Source: Rostrohypoxylon terebratum | Taxonomy: Eukaryota > Ascomycota > Sordariomycetes > Xylariales > Hypoxylaceae | Assembly: GCA_022497145.1 (NCBI GenBank) | Contig: MU386045.1 | Location: 1 to 34,467, forward strand | Length of the DNA: 34,467 nucleotides | Direction of reading: 5' to 3' | Part shown: piece by piece, positions 10,601 to 21,410 of the stretch | How the letters are laid out: every line of letters begins with the position of its first letter | Position numbering within the stretch: position 1 is the first letter of the stretch | Notes under the pieces: generated by a model | What the model was told of the DNA's origin: nothing | The model's input: the letters and a program-made list of their open reading frames with translations, nothing else | Databases searched by the model: none | Position numbers and translations under genes: made by a program

Positions 10601-12681
10601 ATGCCTATCGCGTCACCCGACCGATTTGTACCATTCCGTGTGCCGCTTGGAGACCGCTTCCGAGCCACCAAGCAAGCTCACGAGCTATCGCCGTCCGAGC
10701 GGCTATACCGCACCGACGACGCAGCCTCCGACGTATTCTGCTTCACGCCGAAACGGTCCACGCCGGTTTCGTCGCGGCGGGCATCTCGATCCGATAGTAG
10801 TCAGCGAAGGCTCGGCACCGTTCTCAATCTGCACAGTCTTAGCCTAGAGCAACGACAAATCAGCAACGGTGCCGTCTGGTCGGTGGGGGGGTTGGCCCCC
10901 GGAGGTGTCGACGATGGGCACGGCCGGCGTATGAGCTCTGGCACGAATGCCCGTCTTTACGCCACCTCATTTTCCAACGCCCGACCCAAGTCGGAGGAGG
11001 ACCAGGAAAAGCACGAGGGTCGACTTGCTCTGGCGTTAAAGATTGATCGTGTTCAAAGAATCCTAGATTTCGACGGCTATTCCACGTTTCCCAGCTGCAA
11101 GCACAAGAAGAGACCCTCTCTGAGAGAAAGCAAGACAATATGGACGGGAAGCGGGTGGAGCAACGATTGTCATATACCAAGTACGACTTCTGACGCTGCC
11201 CTCTTCCTCTTCTCCTCGATTCCTTCGTAGAACTAACAGCGCCCAGAAATCCACAAGGAAGAGCGATGTCTTCCCAACGCGCCTTTCAAGTTCGTAAGAT
11301 TTCCACCTAATCTTATCTCATATTGACGAGTTCTAGGGTTCTCGATGCTCCGGGACTTCGTGACGACTTCTATTGCTCTATCATGGCCTATTCTAAAACG
11401 TGTAACACCTTAGCCGTAGGGTTAGGCAATTTGCTTTATGGATGGTCGGAATCCTCGGGTGTCACACTGTTAAATGCGGGAATCAAGGACGGGTCGTGGC
11501 TGACTTCGGTAGCCTTCTCTTCGGAGCAGGGCGGCAAGTCGATACTTGCCTTTGGCCGATCGAGCGGGCTCTTGTCCTTGGTGTCGCTCTTCGACAGTCT
11601 GCTGCCTCGCTTCGAAGCGTATCATCCCGAACCGGTAGCCTGCCTCTCCTGGCGTCCCGCCGCCACGCCGCGACCGTCCCTGAGCAAGCGTAATCCCGGC
11701 GTCTTGGTCAAGACGGAAGACCTCCTCGTGGGAGACGACGTAGGCGACGTCTATTACTATTCGGTCGAGTGGCCCGAGCCCTAGGAGGTAGCCCGGGAAA
11801 ATTGGCGTGGCGCTATGACTCTGCTCGCCCGCATCAAAGTCCACTCTCAGCAGATATGCGGCCTCGCGTGGTCTCTCGACGGCAGACAGTTCGCCACCGG
11901 GGGCAACGACAATCTGTGCTGTCTCTTTGACGTGGACGGTGTCACCGACGCAGAGTCTTGTCTGGGCCTAGGCTTCCCAAAGGTACCGACGGTCAATCTC
12001 CCTTGCGTCGAGAGGAGGCCACTCTTACAATATAACGCAAACGCGGGAGACGGCTCTTCGACATCATCTCCAGTGACCTTGGACTGCCCTAACCCGCTAC
12101 CTACCATGAAATACTTACCGGCCGGCTCGGAGAAGCATCGATGGCGCCACGGAGCAGCCGTCAAAGCCATCGCGTTCTGTCCGTGGCATCCAGGACTAAT
12201 TGCTACGGGAGGAGGATCTAACGATAAATGCATCCACTTTTATCACACGAACTCGGGGGCCGCTCTCGCCACCATCTCCGTAGCTGCGCAAGTGACGTCT
12301 CTCATATGGAGCACGACTCGCCGAGAGATCGCGGCGACTTTCGGGTACGCTCAGCCCGATCACCCATACCGCATCGCCGTGTTTAGCTGGCCTGATTGTC
12401 GACAGGTAGCCGCCGTGCCATAGGAGGGCGAGCATCGCGCGCTGTATGCTATCGCGTACCCTAGAGGGCCGAGTGATACGTACCGCACCAAGGAGAGGTT
12501 GAAGAGTCGGACTGCCGAAGAGGGATGCATCGTGGTGGCGAGCAGCGACGAGAGTGTCAAATTCCACGAGGTCTAGGCGGCCGGTCGCAAGGCCACTACG
12601 TTTAGTAGCGGTGTCTTAGCTAGGAGCGACATCTTGGAGATGGGAGAAGGTATTGATAAAGAGGGTGACGTGATTCGGTGA
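10601..12681 (+). CDS. AMA1: Meiosis-specific APC/C activator AMA1, interrupted by three in-frame UAG codons
   Basis: This is a Cdc20/Cdh1-family WD40 protein that recruits substrates to the anaphase-promoting complex, specifically in meiosis and spore formation. Exons are 10601-11180, 11247-11289 and 11337-12681 (1968 nt, 655 codons before the UGA at 12679-12681). The C-box DRFVPFR is at residues 7-13. The conserved entry to the propeller, FKVLDAPGLRDDFYCS, is restored by splicing intron 2 (47 nt, donor GTTCGT). WD40 repeats follow (SQQICGLAWSLDGRQFATGG, VKAIAFCPWHPGLIATGGGS and others). In-frame UAG codons occur at 11782, 12421 and 12574 (codons 357, 570 and 621). Their contexts (VEWPEP-UAG-EVAREN, AAVP-UAG-EGEHRALY, VKFHEV-UAG-AAG) fit Trp. 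Past the third, the frame ends in GDVIR, an Ile-Arg tail typical of APC/C activators. Thirteen UGG Trp codons are intact and no other lesion is seen. Either the mRNA is A-to-I edited in the sexual stage, or the gene is newly broken. Confidence 0.85.
11782..11784 (+). other. In-frame UAG 1 in AMA1, candidate UAG-to-UGG editing site
   Basis: This is codon 357, in CCC-TAG-GAG, between VEWPEP and EVARENWRGAM. Coding similarity continues directly on the other side in the same frame. If read as a stop, almost half of the WD40 propeller is lost. The U before the A fits the strong -1 U preference reported for fungal A-to-I editing. Confidence 0.7.
12421..12423 (+). other. In-frame UAG 2 in AMA1, candidate UAG-to-UGG editing site
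   Basis: This is codon 570, in CCA-TAG-GAG, between CRQVAAVP and EGEHRALYAIAYP. As I recall the family, this position is Trp (P-W-EGEHRALY). A short CGCC/GGCG pairing around the site could place the A in a hairpin loop of about 12 nt, a context reported to favour fungal editing. The pairing was seen by eye only. Confidence 0.7.
12574..12576 (+). other. In-frame UAG 3 in AMA1, candidate editing site before the IR tail
   Basis: This is codon 621, in GTC-TAG-GCG, directly after SDESVKFHEV, where the last WD repeat normally ends in Trp. The frame continues for 34 codons (AAGRKATTFSSGVLARSD...) and ends GDVIR-UGA. An automatic annotation would probably take this UAG as the natural stop. Confidence 0.65.
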
Positions 12682-14581
12682 GAGGAAAATGAAGATTCAG
12701 AAGAAGAAGAAAAGAGGAAGAAAAGTATAGCATTGTTTCGTAGTGGATAGAAACAGTGAGTCACATCCATTAGGTAGCAATAAAGTGGCTTTTTTATTAT
12801 TCTCTAGAGGGTTAGAATGGCGAGGATTACCAAATCCAAATCGTCTTGTTTTATCAGTGACTCCGACATAACGACACAGAGACAACAATACCTGAAGATC
12901 AAGTAATTCTATCAGACCTTGAGTCTTTCCTATGACGAATCCATCTAAGAGAATGATATATAATGAACTCTCATGTGCTTAGATATGTACCTAGTATCTA
13001 CTGGTAGAAGCACAGAGACGAGAGCTACCCAATGCGCATAGAATCGTCCAAACTCTGTGGTGCTATGACATGACTTAGACCTTGGACATTTGCTAGTTTC
13101 TTGCTTGACATATTACACCTTGGGAGCAGAATGATTTGTATCAGTGCTAGCAATGACCTATCCGGAACGATATTAATTTCATATCTATTTCATTTTCTTT
13201 CGAAATAGTTCCCCGTGCTTTGTCAGGAGTAGTGTATGTGTCATACCTAGTAGGTCCTAGGACCTAGGACCTAGGTACAAGTAGGTGGATGGTAGGTATT
13301 GTAAATTGTGAGATAAGATACCCCTGGATCAAATGACGAGATGCCGTGATCGAAATGGTTGATATTAATGAAAGCCATACATACTCAGAAATCTTAGAAA
13401 TCCATACCATAGTTAAGAAAGGGATTATTCTTTAAAATAAATTGGGCTAGTCTCTTTTCGGCTCGGTCACGCTCCTCTTTGATGTACTATGTACTATGTA
13501 CATACTACTAGTCGCACGCTCACCAGCCAATTGACAGTGCCCCGCCCTGCCCGCTTTATCCCGCTCATCTACGAGAGCCGTAGAAGGAGGTACCTATAAT
13601 ACAATATCTAGGCCCCAAGACTCAAGTACCTACCAAGTGTATACTATGTACACGTACTGGCACATACGTGCCTTCGCTGCCTGCCTAGCAAATTCGATAT
13701 GGACCTTCTAGTATTAAGTCAGATACATGATGCGAATCTACCATACATTTCCAGGTCGGTATTTGCTACATGTCTAAAATTACCTACCAGGCTTCTACTT
13801 CCATGTTATGCTGGTCTTAGCTTATCGGTGAATGCCATCATCAGCAGCTCGGTCGGTCACTTAGGTACTTGGTATGTACTACCTAGTAAGGTATCAAGTT
13901 AAGTTTTCTCTAGCAGTACTTCCCCCTAACTGTACAGTGTATTGCTATTGTACCTAGCATGTAGTGGACTTACCAAGGTACCAGCTATAGAGGTACAGTA
14001 CAGTAAAGATACTAGGTACCAGGTAATCAAGAGTAGTATTACGATACCTACTAGTAGTAGATAAAGTACGGCACCTACCTAGTACTAATAGACTAATACT
14101 ACTAGGTAGGTAGGTAGTACTAGGTAGTAGGTACGTACCTAAAGTCGATGGCAAATGGCATTTGGTCATCAAAGCCAAATCACCTGCGCCACTATTAAAG
14201 GCTGCCTTGGACTTTTTGTGGGTCACCAGTGTCACCAGTGGGAAGTCGCTCCTCAGTTCCTCCTCCACCCCCCCACGTAAAAGCAAAGCCGTACCTTCAA
14301 ACCTATGAACTATGAACCTCTCGACCTTCAACCTAAACCTCAACCACCTTTTATCGTCATCACAATCATCATCACCATTACCATCACCATTACCATCACC
14401 ATTACCATTACTATCATCACCATTGCCATCATCAAATCCCCCGATTTCTTTACTTCTTTTTTTCTTAATTCTTTACCAAGCGACAACTTCTCTCTCTTCC
14501 ATTTTCTATAGAGATTTCGCCTCCCACCTTACACCGACCAACTGATTCCGTCGTCGACACCAAGATACATAATTAGACAAA
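12682..14581. other. Intergenic, upstream of ATG8; no gene seen
   Basis: This is 1.9 kb of AT-rich DNA with GGTCCTAGGACC and CCTAGG palindromes (13251-13275), dense TAGG/TACC simple sequence (14095-14140) and a CATCACCATTAC microsatellite (14357-14434). Small open frames here have no recognisable content. The last 200 bases are pyrimidine-rich and probably form the ATG8 promoter and leader. Confidence 0.55.
14357..14434 (+). repeat. CATCACCATTAC microsatellite in the ATG8 upstream or leader region
   Basis: About six imperfect units of ATCACCATTACC sit 150-225 bp upstream of the ATG8 start codon. It is followed by a T/C-rich stretch typical of fungal leaders. Confidence 0.8.
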
Positions 14582-15248
14582 ATGCGATCCAAGTTTAAGG
14601 ACGAGCACCCCTTCGAAAAGCGCAAGGCAGAAGCGGAGCGCATCCGCCAGAAGTATGCCGACCGCATTCCGGTATGTATATTTCCCTAAATTCCTACAAC
14701 CCTTGATCTTGATCTGTACCTATATCCGTATCCGTGTCTGTATCTGTATCACGAGTTTTGGTCGTCGTGAATGAATACCCGCTCCTATCATATCATAAAG
14801 CTCTGCTGTTCGTCCTCACCACTTCCACCGTCTCACCGCTTTGTTTGACCACTCGTTACCTCTCAAACAACTCCTTATTCTAACCCGTCTATCTACAAAC
14901 AGGTCATCTGCGAGAAGGTTGAGAAATCCGATATCGCGACCATCGACAAGAAGAAGTATTTGGTACCCGCAGACCTCACCGTAGGCCAGTTCGTCTACGT
15001 GATCCGAAAGCGCATCAAGTTATCTCCAGAGAAGGCCATCTTCATCTTTGTCGATGAGGTCCTTCCCCCGACCGCTGCCCTCATGAGCAGCATCTACGAA
15101 GAGCACAAGGACGAGGATGGGTAAGTGGATTCGCTTTATGTTTACCTCGTGGCAACTATTACTCCGGAAGCATACCAACTGACCATCTACTTACAGATTT
15201 CTCTATATCACCTACTCAGGCGAGAACACGTTCGGCGAGATTGCCTAA
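14582..15248 (+). CDS. ATG8: Autophagy protein Atg8 (ubiquitin-like), three exons (119 aa)
   Basis: Exons are 14582-14671, 14903-15120 and 15197-15248. Intron 1 is 231 nt (donor GTATGT) and intron 2 is 76 nt (GTAAGT). The protein begins [20 protein letters not shown] and contains [33 protein letters not shown], the hydrophobic-pocket segments and ENTFG. It ends at Gly116 followed by only EIA, so Atg4 would remove three residues to expose Gly116 for lipidation to phosphatidylethanolamine on the phagophore. Length and sequence are those of canonical fungal Atg8. It functions with the vacuolar fusion machinery, which includes VPS39, also in this window, but the two genes are 14 kb apart and unlinked in regulation as far as can be seen. 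Confidence 0.97.
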
Positions 15249-17288
15249 GGCCCCTGAGCCTCTTCTCAACTTTGACTCCCAAACGGCGTTATGGTTTTAT
15301 TCTGGGCTGGACGACAACGATGTGATAATTAAGTGGCAAACGATATACGGATAAGGCGGGCATAGCCATAGCCATAGCCGTGACCGTGACCATGGCAGAT
15401 CACGGCAGATCAGATGGTTGATGAGAATAGCATCTTCCCCCACTAGTCGCGTCGCGGTCCTCAAGGTGTAGATGATGTTAGTTTTTGATTTCATATCACC
15501 AATAACCAACGTGGCTTTTGCCTACCGAGTCATTCGTTATCCTTGTGCAACAGACCTTGCCGTGACACGTTCCTATTCATCTCCGTCCTCGGTTTTTTGC
15601 TTTAGTTCGACTCGATACCAGTATAGGCGGGATTCCCTCCTGGGTGGTTTGCGAGGACTCGATTCCGTTATCCGGCTTTCAAGGTTATGGAATGATTCAT
15701 ATGATAATACTAGTAGTAGTATGGACATTTGTGATGTAGACCCACTGTTCCTAAGTAACCGTACTAGAATTACGTAGGCCTATTCCCAAGAAAGCTAGCA
15801 AGAAGGCGGGTCCCCCGATCTCATCGAGCAACTCCTTATTAATAATAGCCTGCTAATTAATACCTAATGAAATAGATGGGTTACACTTGCTAACTACTAC
15901 TATGTATTATGTATTATTCCAGAATCCACACTAGCTGACTAGTAGTAGTAAGTAGGGTACCTCGCAATTGGTAGAACACCCAGACTCAACACCAACATCA
16001 AGAACTGATAACGATGCCACGAACTCTTCGAGCCCACATATGGATCCAACACGTCACGAATTGGTTCGTCGGTAATTCCATACGAGATACCATGACGTCC
16101 TTTTGAACCGACGCCGTCTAGGCCTTGAGAATTGTGAGTTATTAGGCTTGGACATTGTGTTAGATTTAGATAGTCGTGCTGTGATCCTGCAACCGAGTAT
16201 TATTCAGTCAAGATCGGATCCCTTCCGAAAAAAAAAAAAAAAAAAACCTGACGATAAGATTACCTAGGACCTATGTCCTAGGTCTATACTTTACTCCGCC
16301 GAACATTTCGAGCGGGAATAGTTTAAAATAACCTTACGTAGGAGACCTAGGTCCTAGGTAGACATCTGGCATGCTTGAAAACTATCTATAAAATTTCCAC
16401 CTGTTGAAATAATTACCTGGCGTTATTCTTGGGCACGGAGGTGTTAATAATCCATTTACCTTAAGAATTTCTTACACTTCAAAAACCAATTTGATAGCTG
16501 TGAGTTCTCCTACTTTCCACAAGGTGATAGGACGCATTTCATTTCACATGCACTCTCAGGACCTATTTGTGTAACCAATTTTCTTGTCTGTTTCCAAAGA
16601 TCAAAAGCCTCGGCTCGCGTTGCTCTCTACCTGTCCCCCCTCCCATTGCTCTCCTTTTCTACCCCTTGCAGCCTAGTAATTTTTTGGTTCAAATGACAAG
16701 ATAAAACATAACAACCAAGGATGGCGGCCCCTACGTAGACTATGGTACGGGGAACTGCGGGAATATCGTACACTAAGTGATTACTAGAAAGAAAAAGCCC
16801 CCCCTGTAATCACCGGCACCAGATTTGAGGGAAAATCCTTCGACGCAATAACATCTACCGCTTATGATTCCCTCGAGGTAGAAGGATCAAATAAAACAGG
16901 ACAACCAAGACTAACGCCGATTTTTCTTTGCTTTCCACTGACAACGGACGGTTGAAGAAAAAAATAAGATATCACATAATTAGTCCGGCGTTGTCGAAAA
17001 GATGAAACGTCAAATCGTGGATGGGAATCGCTGAGAACCTCCAAGCCTTCCGGACCCCCAAAAATGCAAGTCCTGAACGTCCAGCCGATGTGATAGTGCG
17101 TATAAAACAGCCGAGCCAAGACCGAACAACAGTATAGAATTCCGTATCCAGAGGTGACGCCGGTATGCTAAGGTTTTGCCCCTTTTCTCTTCTTTTCTCT
17201 TCTCTCCTTTCTTTCTGCGCCCTCCCTCAGCTTTCCTCCCTTCTCGTTTCTCGAAATATGTCATCCGTACGATAAGTGTACGTCGTTA
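15249..17288. other. Intergenic between ATG8 and the PtaB-like gene; no gene seen
   Basis: The 2-kb gap contains the 3' ends of both flanking genes. It has GCCATAGCCATAGCC/GTGACCGTGACC short repeats (15360-15390), an A19 run at 16228-16246, near-palindromes built on CCTAGG (16263-16283 and 16343-16357), and short non-coding open frames. No RNA gene was recognised. Confidence 0.55.
16228..16246 (+). repeat. Poly(A) run (A19)
   Basis: A homopolymer of 19 adenines is followed within about 20 bp by CCTAGG-rich sequence. It could be the tail of an old retroposed sequence or simply a mononucleotide repeat. No upstream retroposon body is recognisable. Confidence 0.7.
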
Positions 17289-20081
17289 TCACGGATTGGC
17301 TTTTACACGTTTTTGTAACCGAGGCGTTGTTGAAGGCTTCTTGTTAGCCATTCCGACACCGTTAACTTGACCCCCTATGCTCGAAGGTGTGGGGGCGCCA
17401 CCCTCTTCTTCGGTCTTAACGGTCGACGGCCTCCTCCGCTTGTTGCTTGCTGGGCTTGTGTTAGCGCTAGGTCCGCTAGAGTTAGTCCCTTGCTGACTCT
17501 GCTGTAATTGCATGCCTGGTGCTTGCATATGTCCCTGCGCGGGACTGCCGATGTGAGGCGAGTTCGGGAGCTGCAGGTGAGTGGCCGCCGGCGAAGCGCC
17601 CATCGGGAATTGACCAAAGCTTGGCGTTCGCGGGTTGGGCGGGCCGTTGCCTTGCTGGCCGTTTACCACCGGTTGCTGAGAAGCATTGTTGATGTTCTGG
17701 CTAACGTATTGCTCGAGCGCGGCGTAGGGCGAGAGGCCGGGATGTGTGTGGTAGAAATTAAACAATGGCTAAGAGAGGTCGCAGGTTAGCAACGAATCTG
17801 CGATTTCGGCATTTCGAATACCCTGCAGGGCACATGGCATCTTGTAAGGACGGTATGACTCACATTCATCTGTCCGACAACTTCGATGATCTACGATATC
17901 AGGTTAGCATGAGCATTTTCAACCGAACGGGGAGGAAGGTGGAAGGTTCGCACCTCGAGAAATTGGAAGACGGCTTCCGTGATACCCGAATTTTGCTTCA
18001 CGGCCGACTGAGGCAAGTCGATATCGGGGGGCGGAACTTGGGGCGATTTCATCAGCTTCTTCCCTTTCTTGCTCATCTCCGGAGATAATCGCGAGTCTTG
18101 TCCGTTTACCCTGAGCCAATCTTTAACCCAGTTGTGAGCCGGTTTTGCCGCCTCGATGACCATCTTCCTCGAGTGATATTCCTCATGACCTTGCGTGATA
18201 AATTCTAGAAGCTCCAATTTCTGTTCGCTATCGAACTGCGCTCGGAGAGTTCCCGTAGCGACGACCTAGTCACGCAGCTGTTAGATTTCATGTGTTTGTT
18301 GGCCCGCAGGTGGCGCCGTGAATCGTGCAACCTACATGAGAATTGTCGAACCAGTAGGTTAGATTTGCCTTCTGGTTCTCGATGAAGTGGCACCCGTTTG
18401 GTAAAGGTCGATCTGTTATACCCTTTTCGAAGGTTAAATTAATCCTTCTGATGCCGCTCTCGAAGTGCGTGTGGAAATATCGAGCTAGCGCGGGTTGCGT
18501 TATTTCGTATTGCTTGTCCCCGTGTTCCGCGTTTGGCATTTCTATCCCTGCATCAAATAGGGACAACCTGAAGACCCCTCTCGGCGAGAAGAATTGCGCT
18601 ACGAAACTATTCCAGTAAGAGAGGTCGTCCTTTGTTCTGGATCCCTGTTGAGCACGTCGCGTTAGCATTACTTATCGCAGGGCGGAGGCGTATGTTACTA
18701 ACCTGATATCCGCTGAGGTGTTCGCCGAACTGGAGTAGCTTTAACAAGCAATGACCCTTCATGCCGTCGTTTTTATGTTGCTGCTGATGTAACAACTGCT
18801 GCTGCATGCCAGCCGGCATCTGTATATGTTGGCCAGCTTGCAGTGGCTGCGCGCTGGGTTGCTGTGGTTGACCCTGCGGGCCGTTAGGTGGCTGGCCCTG
18901 ATTCTGAGGTTGCTGAGGTTGCTGAGGTTGGTTGCCCTGTGCGGGATTCGGTCCTTGTGTCTGTGGTTGATTCGGCTGCGCGACCGCCGGCGTCGGAGCC
19001 CTCTGGGGACCTTGAGGATTCGGCGGAGGTTGTTGGCCGGGCTGAGGACCGGGCTGCTGCTGCCCTGGTTGTTGATGTTGTTGGGGCTGGGGTTGCTGTC
19101 CTTGTGGTTGCGGCTGTCCCTGCGGTTGCGGTTGCGGTTGATGCCCTTGGCCTTGAGGGCCTTGGGGGACCTGTTGAGCCATCGGTTGGGCTATCTGGGC
19201 CTGCTGCAGCTGGAGTTGCTGGGGGGTCATTTGACCAGGATGACCAGGATGACCGGGCTGATTACCTTGGTGCATGTGGTTGCTAGCCTGTTGCTGAGCA
19301 GCCTGCTGTTGATGCAATGCTATTTGCTGGGCGATGTATTGCTGGGATAGAACGCAACGTTAGAATCGGAGGCGGAGCTAGGAAATTTGTGACGCAAGAG
19401 GGGGGGGGATATTTACGGCATGCTGAGAGTTTGGATGTTGTCCCTGTTGAGCGAGATGCTGCTGTTGGAGATGCTGAGGCATGACCCGTTGCATATTCGG
19501 GTTTTGCCTCATGGCTTGGAATTGGGCTGCCGTGACACCCTGCATGCCCATGGACATGCCACTGTTATACATTTGCTGTTGGATCAAGGCTGCCTGTCTC
19601 TGTTGGAGCAGTCTCTGTTGTTGTTGCTGCATCTGGGCGTATAATTGGGGGTTATTTTGAGCTGCTACTACAGGATCACGATCTTGTTAGCGGAGGAGAG
19701 TAAGGAAGCGTGCGCGAGGGCGCGTATGTGCTATATGAAATGTGATGATTAGAGCTGGTAGACTTGGCTTAACTCACGTGCGATTTGTTGCTGCTGCTGG
19801 AATAATTGCTGTTGCTGACTGAGCCCGTGTTGCAGAGCGTGAGCATTTGGGCCGGCGACGCCAGGAGGCATAGCTCCCATTATGGCGGAGGGGTTCACTT
19901 GTCCGCCCGGACCGGACACCGCCATATGAGCCATCGGAGGAGGCATTCCTGGTTGGCCGCCCGGTTGACTTTGGGTGTGAGCCATGCCGGGCGCGCCCAT
20001 GGGATGACCGGGATGCACAATGCCCGGGTGCTGTTGCATTCCTGGATGAAAGCCACCCGGTCCGATACTAGCTGCCATCAT
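17289..20081 (-). CDS. ptaB: LIM-domain-binding (PtaB/SEUSS-like) transcriptional co-regulator, seven exons (773 aa)
   Basis: Exons are 20081-19778, 19667-19417, 19341-18703, 18644-18336, 18265-17954, 17890-17864 and 17768-17289; they total 2322 nt and stay in frame. The first 375 residues are Gln/Pro/Gly-rich low complexity (HPGHPGHPGQM, PQPQPQGQPQPQ), typical of transcription co-regulators. A LIM-binding (LDB1/Chip/SEUSS) domain spans about 375-640: GHCLLKLLQFGEHLSGYQ, DLSYWNSFVAQFFSPRGVFR, YFHTHFESGIRRINLTFEKG, KLELLEFITQGHEEY and NFYHTHPGLSPYAALEQYVS. The C-terminus has a basic nuclear-localisation-like NKRRRPSTVKTE. Aspergillus PtaB partners SomA downstream of PKA to control adhesion and conidiation, and a similar role is inferred here. 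Exon 6 is a 27-nt micro-exon encoding IIEVVGQMN. The acceptor of exon 2 could be three bases further in (19664). Confidence 0.85.
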
Positions 20082-20941
20082 TTCTACAAGTGTCGATTAT
20101 CCACAGCGTGGATATCGACGTCAAACTGTGATCGCTATTTCATACGCTTTTGTTCTCTTATATCCTCGGTTCGTGGCACTGGTCGCGACCTCGATGCGCT
20201 ATCGATCGAGCGACCCTTGTTTAAAAAAAGGTTTTTGCTGACAACACCGTCACGTCCGGTTTTGACCCTTCTTCTTTTCCACTTCCCTATCTTTCACTCT
20301 TCTTTCGTAGACTAACACACTTTTTTTTTCAAGTCAGATCCCTTCTCTGTCTGATTGTGAATATGCAGATATGGATATCGCGAAAGCCACGGTCGACGTT
20401 ATGCGATCGGTTGATTGACGACAGGATATGGGAGGGGTTGCGGAAGGATAATCGCGTTTACAACTTCGAGACTCTGGCCGGGGCGACGAGGCTTCAGGAT
20501 GAAGATTACTGATGACATGCAGCAAATGATTAATCCGTGTTCGCGTTCGTGGCGAAGAAAGCGGTAAGAGGCAAGAAGTAAGGAGTCCGAAGTAAGTGGT
20601 AAATAATAAGTAGTAAGTGGTAAGGGATAAGGGGTAAGGAGATGAAAGTTAAGAGATGAGAAGTGAGCAGTGGGTGAGAATCGAGAATTGAGAAGGCGAA
20701 AAAAAAAATGATGGACAATGGGACGGGGTTTAGACTCAGAACGCGGTGGGATAGAGTTTGTCGGTTGAGGTTGCGCGCCACACGTACGGTAGGCACAGAT
20801 ACTGCAAAGAACACACGGAAACCTCAGGACAGTTCTGTTGCAATTTCCTCGCCGTAGCTCGATAAGCAACGCCGCACTTTCCAAGTTCTAAGACCTCAAG
20901 ACTTTAGAACTCGGACGGCGTTTTAGACTTTGAACTCCGAC

Positions 20942-21009
20942 TTGCAAGTGCCACTTGCAACTTTCGACTTTCGACTTTCAGCTGTTAACTGTCAACTGTC
21001 AACTGTCAA
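20942..21009 (+). repeat. Inverted repeat plus CTTTCGA and GTCAACT tandem heptamers
   Basis: TTGCAAGTG, a 1-nt spacer and CACTTGCAA form a near-perfect hairpin. Three CTTTCGA-type heptamers and three GTCAACT heptamers follow without a break. It lies about 0.9 kb upstream of the PtaB-like start. Confidence 0.7.
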
Positions 21010-21335
21010 TGCTCTCGCTCCAGATCGATAATCGATGATCGAAAATCGATAAACTTCATCAATATCCTCCCTCTCGTCGAAACAATTGGCCGGGACGGCC
21101 TCGCTATTATTTCTTTGCCGTCGCTGTCGCGCAAACGAGAAGGTTATTATAGAGTAAGAGGAATAAGGCGGAGCGGAGAGGCGGACGTGCACGATGAGAT
21201 GCGATACGTCGAGAAAGTGGATGTGGATGTTGCTAAGTTGTTGGCGTCGCGGGATTCGCTTTCAAGCAGCACATACAATACAGTATAAGTAGCACTGCCT
21301 ATACGGTACAGGTATAGAATTTATGGTGTGATTTT

Positions 21336-21410
21336 TTATGTATGTATGTTAATATGTGTAGGTAGATAGGTATGTAGGTAGGTTATGTATGTATTATGTA
21401 TGCAAGTATG
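21336..21410 (+). repeat. TATG/GGTA tetranucleotide microsatellite
   Basis: Alternating runs of TATG and AGGT units occupy the interval. It is the same GTAG/TAGG simple-sequence class seen elsewhere between genes in this window. Confidence 0.7.

Noticed and set aside
11323..12423. AMA1 exon 3 read as separate genes ending at 11784 and 12423
   Set aside because: Both pieces are in one frame, with WD40 similarity continuous across the UAG codons, so they are one gene.
10601..12681. RIP as the origin of the AMA1 UAG codons
   Set aside because: TGG to TAG is a RIP-type change, but only three of 16 Trp positions are affected, no other nonsense codon appears and the gene is single copy in the window. 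It was downgraded rather than fully excluded.
14357..14434. Possible CRISPR-like or regulatory array before ATG8
   Set aside because: It is a simple degenerate ATCACC microsatellite without spacers, in a eukaryotic genome.
18826..19350. Long plus-strand open frames opposite the PtaB-like gene
   Set aside because: They are Leu/Arg- and Ala/Asp-rich shadows of the Gln/Pro-rich coding repeats on the minus strand.
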